Shown here: in pieces, positions 16,276 through 27,126 of the stretch
Numbering within the stretch: position 1 is the stretch's first letter
How the letters are laid out: every line of letters starts with the position of its first letter
NCBI GenBank assembly: GCA_963575745.1
Contig: CAUYUJ010022048.1
Span: 1 to 36,000, forward strand
Length of the DNA stretch: 36,000 nucleotides
Source: Prorocentrum cordatum
Taxonomy: Eukaryota; Sar; Dinophyceae; Prorocentrales; Prorocentraceae
Direction of reading: 5' to 3'
Made by a program: the position numbers and the translations under genes
The notes under the pieces: generated by a model
Told to the model about the DNA's origin: nothing
Database searches by the model: none
Seen by the model: only the letters and a program-made list of their open reading frames with translations

Positions 16276-17626
16276 CACGTGAAGCTGGCCGCTGCATTAA
16301 TGCAGAAGCGCCCACGCTGCGCCTGCCCCTTTCTCGCCCCCCTCCCCCCTCGATCCGGTTCGATCCGTGCAGCGAGGGCTTGGCGCGGGGACGTGCGCCG
16401 ACACGTGGCTAACGCATGCGCGTGCAACTTCGAAGATGACGACCCACCCTCCTACTCCATCCTCCCACCTCGTCCCCCGCATCGCTCGCGCGATGCAGCG
16501 ACAAGTACCCAGGGACGCAGTACGAGATCATACCAATTTGCAACCATACGCTTCGGAAAGAGCCCTCATCCTCCTCCACCTCCTCCTCCTCGCGGCCGCT
16601 GTCGCGAAAACGGCCCATTATAATGGCCGCCCTCCAGACCCCAGACCTCCTGGCGTCGTGAAAAATCACGACGGGCGGTTTTTCGCTGTGTTCGGCCTCT
16701 GGGTTCTCTCACTGGGCCTCGGGAGCGACAAACCTCTGGGGGCCGACGTTGCGAAAAAATCACGACGTCGGGGGTCTGGGTTTCGATCATTTGTTCTTGC
16801 TCCCTTCCTCCCTCACTCGGCCTCGACCCCAGTGACTTCTCCAGGGACCCCCGCGACAGCCTCCCCTCAGCCTCTCCCCCTCCCCTCCTTCGCCTCCTCC
16901 GTTGGCACCTCGAGTCGGGGCGCGCTCCGCCCCACCGCCGGCCGCGAGCCGATGTACGTCGCAATCGTTGGAAACATCCCCTCTGCAAACTCACGCCTCC
17001 TCTCGCTCGCGCGTGGCTCTCAGAGTGGACGTGCATGAGTGTACAGTGATCTACGACGGTGCAGGATGTCGCCCGATGCAGCGCCACGTGGTCACAGATG
17101 CGCAGGAGATGAGCGCCACTGACAATTGCCACCATGAACGTTTGGAAATAACGCCCATCCCCTCCACCTCCTCCTCACTCGGGATCTCTACCTCTCTCCG
17201 TCGATTAACACCACAGTTGGTCGACACGCGTGGCCGCATCATCGTGCATGGTGGTTATGACCGACGCTTGCTCTTGACGGAAAACGGCGGTCGTCCGCGC
17301 GGTGCTCGGGTTTCCCTTACGTGTTTTTGTTCCAAGGTTTTTTTGTTCCAAGGGTGTTTTTTTCCGCCCTGGCCCCGACCCAGGATCCTGGGACCAAAAA
17401 GCACACCCCCCTCGAATTGCACCACGCAGTGTCGTATCCGTGCACGCATGCCTGCGCATGATGTGTGTATGTTAACATTGAGAGGTGCATGTTTCTTCCT
17501 CTCATCTCTCGATCCTAGTTTAGCCTCCTCGCGCACGCTTCAGCGGCGCAGGGAGCACGGGCTGAATGGCCTGCACGCCATTATGCACTACGCGCCACAC
17601 GCATGCGGATGAAAAGTGCTGGCGTC
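16276..17626. other. No confident gene
   Basis: Complex, GC-rich sequence with a C/T-rich patch near 16550-16600, a small GTCGTGAAAAATCACGAC hairpin at about 16655 with a second half-copy near 16750, and a duplicated TTTTTGTTCCAAGG at 17326-17360. Plus-strand frames at 16367-17038 and 16902-17612 lack recognisable domains. Confidence 0.4.
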
Positions 17627-17702
17627 CTATATATATATGTGTATATATGTATATATATATATACGTGTGTGGATATATATATGTATATATATATATATAT
17701 AA
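17627..17702. repeat. (TA)n-rich microsatellite
   Basis: Interrupted (TA)n with GTGTG insertions. Translated as Tyr/Ile runs only. Confidence 0.95.
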
Positions 17703-18012
17703 AAGATCATCATTCTATTCCTCCCCAACTATTTGAATCGATCCTGACGCTGCAGAACGCGGCGTTGGCGCGTGAGCGGCATCATGCTGCCGTGCACTAT
17801 TGCATATGTTGCAGAAAAGAAAGGAAAATGAATGGGGCCGCTGCGCGCTCGTCTCCGCTCCTCCATGAGCAGACCCCTCGAATGCTGCCACGATTGCGCA
17901 TCTCGATCTTGCAGTGCGCAGCTTCGATCGGGACGCCCACCCCGCTTCACCATCGCGGACGTTGCGCACTAATGCATGCCAAGTGCGCGCCCCGCCACCC
18001 TCCATCCTCCTG
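17703..18012. other. No confident gene
   Basis: Complex sequence with frames on both strands, such as minus 17715-18047. No recognisable domain. It lies immediately upstream of the spliced-leader-like sequence. Confidence 0.35.
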
Positions 18013-18033
18013 CCGTGGCTATTTTGGTTCAAT
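18013..18033 (+). other. Relict dinoflagellate spliced leader (DinoSL-like)
   Basis: CCGTGGCTATTTTGGTTCAA plus T matches the conserved dinoflagellate spliced-leader exon (CCGTAGCCATTTTGGCTCAA plus G) at 17 of 21 positions; three of the four differences are transitions. The SL is normally joined to mRNAs by trans-splicing, so a genomic copy fused to other sequence would mark a reverse-transcribed mRNA that re-entered the genome, a process described for dinoflagellates. The following ~220 bases, up to the 90-bp array, would then be old cDNA; no protein is recognised in them. A chance match is unlikely but not excluded. Confidence 0.5.
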
Positions 18034-18252
18034 ATTGGTCGGCCCAAGTTGGCACTGGCCCGTAGGCCCTGTCAACGATCGTCTTATGACAGAAAACAAT
18101 GCAAACGCACCATGAAACCCAAAAACACGACAACGCCAACTTACGCAAAAACGCACTACATGCCTTTGCCTTGTTTTTCTCGCAACGTCTTGAAACGAGA
18201 ACACAACAAGAACTGGCGTCTTGAAAAAATTGCGACTGGAGGATGTCAGGGG

Positions 18253-20762
18253 TGGTCCCAGGGCGGGGGGCGGGGTGGGAATGTCGGACCAGGTCGACGG
18301 CGGGGCGGCTTCGGGCGCGAAATTGTCGGGTGGGGTGGCCCAAGAGCAGAGGTCCCAGGGCGGGGTGGGCGTGTCGGACCAGGTCGACGGCGGGGCAGTT
18401 TCGGGCGAGGAATTGACGGTTGGGGTGCTTCAAGAACAGAGGTCCCAGGGCGAGCTGGGGGTGTCGGACCAGGGCGACGGCGGGACAGTTTCGGGCGATA
18501 ACAAGTGTCGGGTGGGGTGTCCCAAGAACAGTGATGCCAGGGCGGGGTGGGGTGTGGACCAGGTCGACAGCGGAGCGTTTCGGGAGAGAACTCTGTCGGG
18601 TGGGGTGGCCCAAGAACAGAGGTTTCAGGGCGGGGTGGGGGTGTCGGACCAGGTCGACGGCGGGGCGGTTTCGGGCGAGAAATTGACGGTTGGGGTGGCC
18701 CAAGAACAGAGGTCCCAGGGCGGGGTGGGGGGGTCGAACCAGGTCGACGGCGGGGCGGTCTCGGGCGAGAAATTGTCGGGTGGGGTGGCCCAAGAGCAGA
18801 GGTCCCAGGGCGGGGTGGGAGTGTCGGACCAGGTCGACGGCGGGGCGGTTTCGGGCGAGAAATTGTCGGGTGGGGTGGCCCAAGAACAGAGGTCCCAGGG
18901 CGGGGTGGGGGTGTCGGACCAGGTCGACGGCGGAGCGGTTTCTGGCGAGAAATTGTCGGGTCGGGTGGCCCAAGAGCAGAGGTCCCAGGGCGACGTGGGG
19001 GTGTCGGACCAGGTCGACAGCGGGGCGGTTTCGGGCGAGAAATTGCCGGGCGGGGTGGCTCAGTAGCATAGGTCGCAGGGCGGGGTGGGGGTGTCGGACC
19101 AGGTCGACGGCGGGCCGGCTTCGGGCGAGAATTTGTCGGGTGGGGTGGCTCAAGAACAGAGGTCGCAGGGCGGGGTGGGGGTGTCGTACCAGGTCGACGG
19201 CGGGGCGGCTTCGGGCGAGAAATTGACGGTTGGGGTGGCCGAAGAACAAAGGTCCCAGGGCGGGGTGGGGGTGTCGGACCGGGTCGACGGCGGTGCGGAT
19301 TCGGGAGAGAAATTGTCGGGTGGGGTGGCCAGAAACTAGACTTTTGGTCCAGGGCGGGGTGCGCGGGTGTCGGACCAGGTCGTCGGCGGGGAAGTTTCGG
19401 GCGAAGAAAATTGTCGGGTGGGGTGGCCCAAGAACAGAGGTCGCAGGGCGGGGTGGGTCGGACAAGGTCGACGGCGGGGCGGTTCCGAGCGAGAAATTGT
19501 CAGGTGGGGTGGCCCAAAAAAAAGGGTCCCAGGGCGGGGTGGGGGTGTCGGACCAGGTCGACAGCGGGCCGGCTTCGGGCGAGAAATTGACGGTTGGGGT
19601 GGCTCAAGAACAGAGGTCCCAGAGCGGGGTGGGGGTGTCGGACCAGGTCGACGGCGGGGCGGTTTCGGGCGAGAAATTGTCGGGTGGGGCGAACCAAGAA
19701 CAGAGGTCCCAGGGCGGGGTGAAGGGTGTCGGACCAGGTCGACGGCGGGGCGGTTTCGGGAGAGAAATTGTCGGGCGGGGTGGCCCATGAACAGTGGTCC
19801 CAGGGCGAGGTGGGGGTGTCGGACCAGGTCGACGGCGGGGCAGTTTCAGGCGAGAAATTATCGAGTGGGGTGGCCCAAAAACAGTGATCCCAGGGCGGGG
19901 TGGGGGTGTCGGACCAGGTCGACGGCGGGGCGGTTTCGGGCGAGAAATTGTCAGGTGGGGTGGCCCAAGAATAGAGGTCCCAGAGCGAGGCGGGGGTGTC
20001 GGACCAGGTCGACGGCGGGGCGGTTTCGGGCGAGGAATTGACGGTTGGGGTGGTTCAAGAACAGGATCCCAGGGCGGGGTGGGGGTGTCGCGCCAAGTCG
20101 ACGGCGGGGCGGTTTCGGGCGAGAAATTGTCGGGTGGGGCGGCTCAAGAACAGAGGTCCCAGGGCGAGGTGGGGGTGTCGGACCAGGTCGACGGCGGGAC
20201 AGTTTCGGGCGAGAAATTGTCGGGTGGGGTGGCCCAAGAACAGAGGTTCCAGGGCGGGGTGGGGGTGTCGGACCAGGTCGACGGCGGGGCGGTTTCGGGC
20301 GAGAAATTGTCGGGTGGGGTGGCCCAAGAACAGGGTTCCCAGGGCGGTGGGGGTGTCGGACCAGGTCGACGGCGGGCCGGCTTCGGGCGAGAATTTGTCG
20401 GGTGGGGTGGCTCAAGAACAGAGGTCCCAGGGCGGGGTGGGGGTGTCGGGCCAGGTCGACGGCGGGGCGGTTTCGGGCGAGAAATTGTCGGGTGGGGTGG
20501 CCCAAGAGCAGAGGTCCCAGGGCGGCGTGGGGGTGTCGGACCAGGTCGACGGCGGACCAGTTTCGGGCGAGAAATTGTCGGGTTGGGTGGCCTAAGAACA
20601 GAGGTTCCAGGGCGGGGTGGGGGTGTCGGACCAGGTCGACGGCGGAGCGGTTTCGGGCGAGAAATTGTCGGGTCGGGTGGCCCAATAACAGAGGTCCCAG
20701 GGCGAGGTGGGGGTGTCGGACCAGGTCGACGGCGGGGCGGTTTCGGGCGAGAAATTGTCGGG
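18253..20762. repeat. 90-bp minisatellite, ~28 copies
   Basis: Units begin TGGGGTGGCCCAAGAACAGA, continue GGTCCCAGGGCGGGGTGGGG, GTGTCGGACCAGGTCGACGG and CGGGGCGGTTTCGGGCGAGA, and end AATTGTCGGG. Starts are regular (18331, 18421, then 18691, 18781, 18871 and so on), with indels near 18500, 19340-19420, 19500, 19720, 20060 and 20340. Ninety bases is 30 codons and the unit has no stop in several frames, so long frames exist on both strands (minus 18029-19465, 478 codons). Stop codons and frame-shifting indels, and the absence of one favoured frame, argue against a protein. Variants such as GAAATTGACGGTT or GGGCCGGCTTCGGGCGAGAA recur irregularly. Confidence 0.97.
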
Positions 20763-21990
20763 TGCGACAGGCTCCAGAAGGCTGGCGGTGTCAGACGTGG
20801 TGGAGCCGTGGTGGGGGGGTCCCGGCGAGGATTTTGCTGAGTGGGCAGCCTCGAGGTTCTGGGCCAGGAATTGTCGTATCCAGGTCAAATTGATATCGCA
20901 CACGCCTCTGGGGTCGGCGGATTTGGTTGGAGATGTTTATAAGATTGTTGTGTCGGCTTGTTTCTAGGAGGGCCTCTTTGTGTTAGCTTGGGCTATCGGC
21001 AGCGAGTCGCCCGTGAAAGCTGTTTCGGATATTGCGGGCGCAGGCGCCGAACACATTGCCCCCCTCGCGACAGTGAGCCCAGCTAGCGGAGCACGATCGG
21101 ACGCCACCCTCCGAACGAATTCCCGCTTGTGCAGCGGCGTGGCAATTCTGGAAACGCCCGAAAACCGAACGCAGGCGGAATGCGGGCAGAACGCCGGGCG
21201 GTGCAGCAGGCACCACGCGCGCATTCGCACACACCGTGTTTATCACATTCACTACCATGCGATTGTCTGACCGACACGATCCATGACTGGGGATGTGCGG
21301 CGCGCCATTTTGGCTGCGTCCGCCCTGCTTCCTGGGTGGCTGACCCCTCAGACTCCCTGGGCTGCAGTTTGCACCGCCGCCTGATCCGCGGCCCCCGCGC
21401 GCGCCCGGGTAATTCGTCACGGCCGCAGCCCGACCGTGACCCGCCGCCGCCGGTGCTTCCGCCTGCGGCTGGAGAAAAAAACAGTTTATCACATTCGCCA
21501 GTTCGATGAGGACAGACCCGAACTGATCAGATACGATGTGCACCATTGATCCAAGCGTTTTCCATCACAGGAGTGCGAATGGGGGATTCGCCGTACTTGC
21601 ATAGTTGAGGTGGGCAGCCCCGCGGATTTCGATCATGCCTCTCCGAAGACAACGTGTTTGGGAGTGACGGATGGCGTCACCGCGAACGAGGACGGGGTAC
21701 ACACCACTCGTCCTCGCAGCTGGTGGGGAAAGTTCCAGGGCGGGCAGCACCCTTGGAGATGGAACCAACATGCCTGGCTAAAGCCAAACCTACATGTTTC
21801 AAAGTTTAGACCAGGTATTACTTGAGAGTGCTGCGGGCCCGAGGCTTTGGCCTGAATTTTGATGCCAGGCCCTAGGGCAGGCTCGGTGGTATTGCCCTCA
21901 GCGCAGCCCTGGAAAACGGGGCAAGGGTAGATGAGCACGAGGACAAGTAAGGCGCCGCGGCTGACGGCGGAGGAGGGTATCATTTAGAGC
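20763..21990. other. Diverged end of the 90-bp array, then no confident gene
   Basis: The first ~110 bases still echo the array unit. The remainder is complex sequence; frames such as plus 20980-21270 and minus 21633-21983 have no recognisable domains. The 12-mer GCCATTTTGGCT at 21304-21315 equals the core of the dinoflagellate spliced leader, but its flanks do not match. Confidence 0.4.
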
Positions 21991-22740
21991 ATTAAGCACG
22001 AAGATGAGCCAAGAAGGGTGAGCAGGACGAGAGCACAAGCAGGAGTAGGAGGGCGACGTGCACCCCCACACCTCGAGCACTCGCTTTCTGTCCTGCCTGG
22101 GATCCCCCCCCTCTTCGCCCTCGTGTTCCTCGCCCTCGCCCTGCTCGGGCTCCGCTGGAAGGAGGGGCAGGATGGAGCGAAGTCGGGAGAGGGCGGGAAG
22201 GGGGATGAGTATATTGATGTGGGGAAGGGGGGCACAGATCGCGCGGAAGGTGATGGGAGAGGAACGGGTTGTGTATGGAGTATGGAAGGGGAGCAGGGAG
22301 ATGAGGGAGACGGACGAAGGGTGGAACATGAACAGGGGGAAATTGTAGCGGGAACGGGAGGGAGGGGTGCATGGGGGGGAGGACGTGGAGGTGATCGATA
22401 AGTTTTGCTACCTCCCTCCTCCGTCACCCCGTTCCCCCCCCCATAGCCACTGCACCTCTCCTTCCTCGTCCGTCATCTCCCCCCCAAGAAGGTGGAGGAA
22501 GAGAGGAACGACTGGGAGTAGGACCCCCCGCCCTCCTGCCGGCCTCCGGCCCTGCCTCCTCGGATCCCCCCCCTCGTTTCTTCGGTTGGGCAGGCATGGA
22601 GGCTTTCCGCCCGCACCCTCCACCCCTCTCCGCCCAGCCAGGCGATCGGCGTGAGCCCAGGGGAGGCGTCTAGGGGGGACGCCGCCGCGCGCCTGGCGAA
22701 GTGGGCGGGGGCCAGGGCGAGGGGGAACGTTAGAGGGGGA
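21991..22740. other. Unassigned; one weak exon-like patch at 22640-22730
   Basis: Mostly C/T- or G/A-skewed sequence. At 22640-22730, after CCTCTCCGCCCAG, the plus strand reads AIGVSPGEASRGDAAARLA and KWAGARARG, which could be a small exon. Nothing firmer is seen. Confidence 0.25.
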
Positions 22741-22990
22741 GTGGAGCGGAAGGAAGAGGAGCGGGAAGAGTTGGAGGAGGAGGAGGAGGAGGGGGAGGGG
22801 GAGGAGGATACCGTGGTACGCTCCCGCTCAGAGGCTCAAACAAGGAGGTGGGCAAAGAGTGAAAGGGGGGGAGCGGGAGTGGGAGAGGAGCAGGAGGATG
22901 GGTGGGGGGATCAGCGTCAGGATGAGTGGCAGGAGGATGAGGGGAGGGGGCAGGATGATGATGATGATGGGGAAGAGGGCGGGGGGGGAT
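22741..22990. repeat. Purine-rich GGA/GAT stretch
   Basis: GAGGAGGAGG, GGGGAGTGGG and GATGATGATG repeats, giving acidic or Pro-rich artefact frames. Confidence 0.85.
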
Positions 22991-23731
22991 GATGTGGAGG
23001 ACGGGGAGGCTTATAGGGAGGCCAGGGGAGGTGGAAGGCAATGGGGAGTGGCGGGGGCAGGAAGGGGGAGGGGAGGCGGATCGGGATGGAGCAGGGGCGG
23101 GGCCTCTTTCTCCCAGCCCTCGCCACATTCCTATTACCTGTTACCTGTTGGCTGAATTGTCGTGCCGACGCAGCCCTCCACCCTCCTATTCCTCCTCCCC
23201 TCCCTGATCCTCCCCTCCTCCCCTCCTCCCGCCTCCTCCCCCCCACCCCTCCTTTTCCTCCTCGTCTTTCCTTTCCTTTGTCCTCACGCACTGCTCCTCG
23301 CATAATGGAGGCCAGGTCCGTCACGGGGCGCATCGATGTTATCCCGGCTCTTGTCCTCCTGGCCTCGGCTTCGCGCGCGCGCACCCCGCGCCCGAGGCCC
23401 CCCAGCTGGCCATGGAGGTGCAGGCCCGGGAGGAGGGGGGCTCACTCCTCTTCCTCCTCCTCCAGGGGCCAGGTGAGCAGGATGAGGAGGGGGACCAGCG
23501 GGCCACGGGGGAGGGAACCGGGCAGGATGCGCGCGGGAGGGGAGGAGAAAGGATGGGAGAGGAGGAGAGGGAGGAGGAGGAGGAGGAGGAGGAGGAGCAG
23601 GAGGAGCAGGAGGAGGAGGAGGACGCCATGGAAGGAGAGGGAACTGAGCAGGAATTCTGTTTTGTTGTTCCCCCATGGGGTGGATAACCGCGTGTTTAGT
23701 TTAGGAGGAAAGCAGCAGCATCCTGTTCCTC
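22991..23731. other. Mixed CT-rich and GGA-rich sequence, no gene seen
   Basis: CTCC-rich at 23180-23290 and (GGA)n at 23570-23625. Frames follow the composition. This is the 3' flank of the minus-strand LINE. Confidence 0.5.
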
Positions 23732-24482
23732 CTAGTAGCTCGGCTCAGGAAGCGGTGCCTCCTGGGCCTGACCACTGGATCCCAGGGAGGGAGCCTTCAT
23801 GGGGGCCGAAGGCCCCCGACGAGGAAGTCCCGTCAAAATCGGGCCCAGGAAATCAGCAGATGCCTCCCCTGGTTCCAGCTCCCTGGCCGCGACGCGGCGT
23901 CGGATGGCCTCCAGCGCTGGGATGATGTCGCCCTGCCCTGCAGGGAGTAGCACTGCCCGACATCTGGGCTGCAACCGCAGTCGGTCAATGTCGGAGAGGA
24001 TGTGGAGGACCACCCCAGGGACACGGTTTGACTGGGGGTGGAGGCTTCTCACCATATTGCTTAGACGACAACGCGTGGCAGAGGAGAACATTCGGCCTGG
24101 GTATTCATTCTCCAGTCGTCTGCTGAGGCGCTCCGTACTGTAAGCCCCGAAGCGGCGGCAAAAAAAACAGGGAAGGACCGTTCGAAAGACGAGTAAACAC
24201 TAGCGAGTGTCCCATCTTTTCTCGGTCCCTCAGCAACTCGAATTTTTCACGTTTACCTAGGCAGACCGTCATCGCCAAACTCTCCGCGCACGTGTTGACT
24301 GCTCGGACCTGGCAGTCATGACAGATAAAGCTACCCTGGGTGCCTGGGACAGCCGTCCAGGCTTGCCACCGATGGACTCCAACTGCTCGGGGTCTGGGAA
24401 CCTTGGGCCGAGCAGGAAATTGAGCAAAAAGGAAGAGCGGAAGCACCGATCCAATCTTTTTCGCTGCAGCTCTGGCCTTCAT
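23732..24482 (-). pseudogene. LINE C-terminal Cys/His region, frameshifted at T8
   Basis: The frame from 24482 reads MKARAAAKKIGSVLPLFLF, HRWQAWTAVPGTQGSFICHD and CQVRAVN, then GHSLVFTRLSNGPSLFF. The pattern H-W...G-W/F-C--C followed by GHSL-----G--LFFC is the usual tail of this family. At the homopolymer 24160-24167 the frame must change to continue as CRRFGAYSTERLSRRLENEY and then RMFSSATRCRLSNMVRSLHP, open to 23732. The true C-terminus is probably near ALEAIRRRVAARE (~23885). Confidence 0.6.
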
Positions 24483-24893
24483 AATCAGACGATCAAGGTC
24501 GCCCAGGCCCCCAGGAATGTCCCGAGCATGGAGTAGCAGAGGATGCTTCGCGTATACATCGGCAGCCCTGCTGGCAAGAACACTTCATCCTCTGCTCAGG
24601 AGACAACGCTTCTATCACATCCATACTACGGTGATCGGGCGTGCGCTGTCCCCGTTCAATAGATGGAGCTCCTTCTATCTCGGAGAAACCACGTCTGAGC
24701 CCTGCGTACCTTGAGCGGCTCAGCAAAACTTGGGACTGGCTCTGATTATGTATCCGAACAACGCCGAGGCAATCAGAGTGCACTTGGGCTGGGCTGCGGA
24801 CGACAAACGCAGGGGCATTGATGGCCATCTGCCGAGGCAAAGAAGGCCACACTGGCCCTTGAAATCACGCCGCAATCTCCTCCGTCCCCGACC

Positions 24894-25130
24894 TCATATA
24901 CCATCAGGCGCCGCCCTCGAGAGCTCACGGATGGGGCAACGCGTACACGACCCATCATCGACGACGTCGGCGACATCGCCCAACACTGAGAGATCCTCCA
25001 GTGGGCGGCCGTTTTGCGGAAGCACCTGAGGATATAGTTGGTCGGTCGGGAGTTGGAGGTAGCACGACGGATGCTTAAAAACGAGACGGGCCCACGCGAG
25101 ATCTTCGCTCCCCGCATGCAAGCGCTGCAA
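24894..25130 (-). pseudogene. LINE RNase H-like fragment
   Basis: The minus frame reads LEDLSVLGDVADVVDDGSC, then TRCPIRELSRAAPDGI-stop. DDGSC followed by a spaced IRELSRA matches the first strand of LINE RNase H domains (xDGS...RA-W). Downstream active-site segments are broken by stops and frame changes (24493-24893), so assignment rests on this one motif plus its position after the RT. Confidence 0.5.
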
Positions 25131-25945
25131 ACCTTCTCTCTAGCCTTGACCACCGCTGGCGCCTGGCAGCCCCGCAATATGCGATGAATGCTATCTGCGC
25201 TTCCGCACATAGGACATCGCCCGCCATGCTCATGCCCTCGAGAGTTTCACGGTCACTCGTAACAACAAAAAAACAGATTTAGTGCAACAAGTCGCTATAG
25301 CATACTTCTGATTTGCACTATACTTATTAGACCTGCACGCGCACGTGCGCACTGAACCAGCACACGCTCTAACACTGTCACCATGAATGCGTGCACTGCG
25401 CGCCGTGTCACGTTCATGTTGTCTCTGCATAGCTTCAGGCAGTAGAGGTTTCACAAGAGAGGGTGGTGCGTATAGGGGCGAATTCTCAATCCGTCGATCA
25501 TCGGTCCACTCCGAGAAATTCTCGGGCTCTCACTTGGCCCTCTGGAGGCGCGGCAACCCTCCAAGGTAGCTCAGAGCCCCATCTGTCATTCACAATGCGA
25601 TGCACATCCTCGAGCTGCAGCATCGTGAAAGGGATCGCGCCTTCGCAACCGCCATCGGCCAAATAATGGTTGACCGCTGTGCTGCGAGCGCCGCAGCAGC
25701 ATCTGCAGCAGGGTCGCCATGGGGCACGCACTTCGCTACAAGACAACCCCTCGGTAGGAGGGTGGCTTGAAACTGGGCAGCGTCGCGCGAGCTCGCCCCA
25801 GCTTGCAATCGCCCATGCCGAGCGCATCGCTGCCGTGGGCCAAGGCTGGCTTCAATCCAACAGTGTGAATCTTAGCCATGCGACGCTTTCCGCGAGCTAG
25901 CTACCTCCGGAAGCGCAAAACTCGAAGAGGTCGAAGCTTGAATTG
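25131..25945 (-). pseudogene. LINE post-RT region, multiply frameshifted
   Basis: One recognisable piece at about 25875-25820 reads KIHTVGLKPALAHGSDALG, matching the V-PA--YG-E-TG segment found after the RT domain in this kind of LINE. Other pieces (IVNDRWGSELPWRVAAPPE) lie in different frames. A block at 25235-25470 is AT-richer and looks unlike its surroundings; it could be a small insertion. Confidence 0.5.
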
Positions 25946-27126
25946 TCAAAATCGAAGCCGTCTTTTACGAAGCGCACCCTTGGTCGAAAGAGTCTGTCCA
26001 GGAGCGAAATCGATCTCGAGGTTGTGCGATGCCGATGTAAATGCACCCTCAGACAATCCTCGAACGCGAAGCTGATGGGCCGAGGATCTTGCCAACGGGG
26101 CCGGTCTGGCTACCGCCGTGGCTGTCGATTCCAACATGTCAGCCTTGATTTCTCCTTTAAACATAGTGCAGACTTTTGTTTTTTTTGCGGGCGCTACCTG
26201 CAATGGGCTCGCGTTGCCCCCCTCCCCAATATCGTGTCATTGCCGATGTGCGAGGACAGGCGAATGGTGGGATGTCTTAACGTGACAGCATCGAAGGCCT
26301 CGACCGCATAGACCTTCACGAAGGCATCATTGAAATTGTCTCCTGCAGGGGGACCACTGGATGCAAGCTATGCCACCGCGTGAAAATCTGGACCGAGACG
26401 GGTGAGCCTCGGGGACCTCCGCAAATTATACACAGTCTTACATATGACCTTAGGGATACCTTGTCGATAAGTTCTATAACGTAGGAGATCTAGGTGGAAG
26501 GGTTCGTAATATTTCTCCCCATGCCCGTGGGCCATCAAGGCAATCTGGCCCCTGGACTTCGCGACCTCCGAAAGAGCCGCGTGGGCCCATGCGCGCGCTT
26601 CAGCGCTCTTGCCAGCTCCAAACGCCGAGTAGTTCTTCTCCGCGTTGGCAAACAAGAGGTTCAGCATGGGTCGGCGAGGCCTCTCCCAAACGCGCGCAAA
26701 ACTGGCCGGCAAGAGAATGGCGCGATGACCTCCTGCAGGCTTATCAGTCAAAAGGAAAGACCATCCACGTGAAAAGTCGCGGGAAGGGGCCGGGCCGCCC
26801 TTCTGCCTCATATCGAACACTGAGGGCGGATATGGCAGCATCCCCCAGCGGACATATGTGCTTCGGATGGAAGTCATGCAAAGTGGACGAAGTGAATTGG
26901 CAAATCTTTCTGGATGCACATCGGATCTCATCGATTGAGGCCAGAGGAAAACAATCTCGGCCAGGGGCCTCAGCCACTGGCGGGGTAGCAGTAGCAGTCC
27001 ACTGTGCCTGCAGTGACTGCGCCTCGCTTGCAAGAATGGCATCGGGCCTACTTGAGAATTAAAAAATGGTGATCGCTTCGCGATGATCGGGTCCCAGAGC
27101 TGCTCATGGCGCGAAATCTTGTGCAT
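25946..27126 (-). pseudogene. LINE reverse transcriptase domain, inactivated
   Basis: The minus frame 27126-26368 contains MRSDVHPERFANSLRPL (like D-FHPR-F), SRGWSFLLTDKPAGGHRAIL followed by LPASFARVWERPRRP (the RT K-PGGG-RPI-LLP motif), FGAGKSAEARAWAHAAL, and HGEKYYEPFHLDLL at motif A. A TAG at 26368-26370 interrupts it, then the same frame continues ASSGPPAGDNFNDAFVKVY and AVEAFDAVTLRHPTIRLSSH (motif B/C region). The catalytic YxDD is represented by HIGND and the motif A Asp is not present. A frame change within T8 at 26179-26186 leads to DMLESTATAVARPAP ... NLEIDFAPG, the RT thumb side. Confidence 0.85.

Noticed and set aside
15011-16315. A 434-codon minus-strand ORF
   Set aside because: Its translation is made of (GAT)n-derived His/Ile runs, (TA)n-derived Tyr/Ile and inverted-repeat sequence; no protein-like core.
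18029-19465. A 478-codon minus-strand ORF across the 90-bp array as a repeat-protein gene
   Set aside because: It exists only because the unit is 30 codons long and lacks stops; indels break it, plus-strand frames are equally open, and no N- or C-terminal unique domain exists.
18253-20762. CRISPR or centromeric satellite
   Set aside because: Units are contiguous without spacers, so not CRISPR. A centromere role cannot be argued from one 2.5-kb array.
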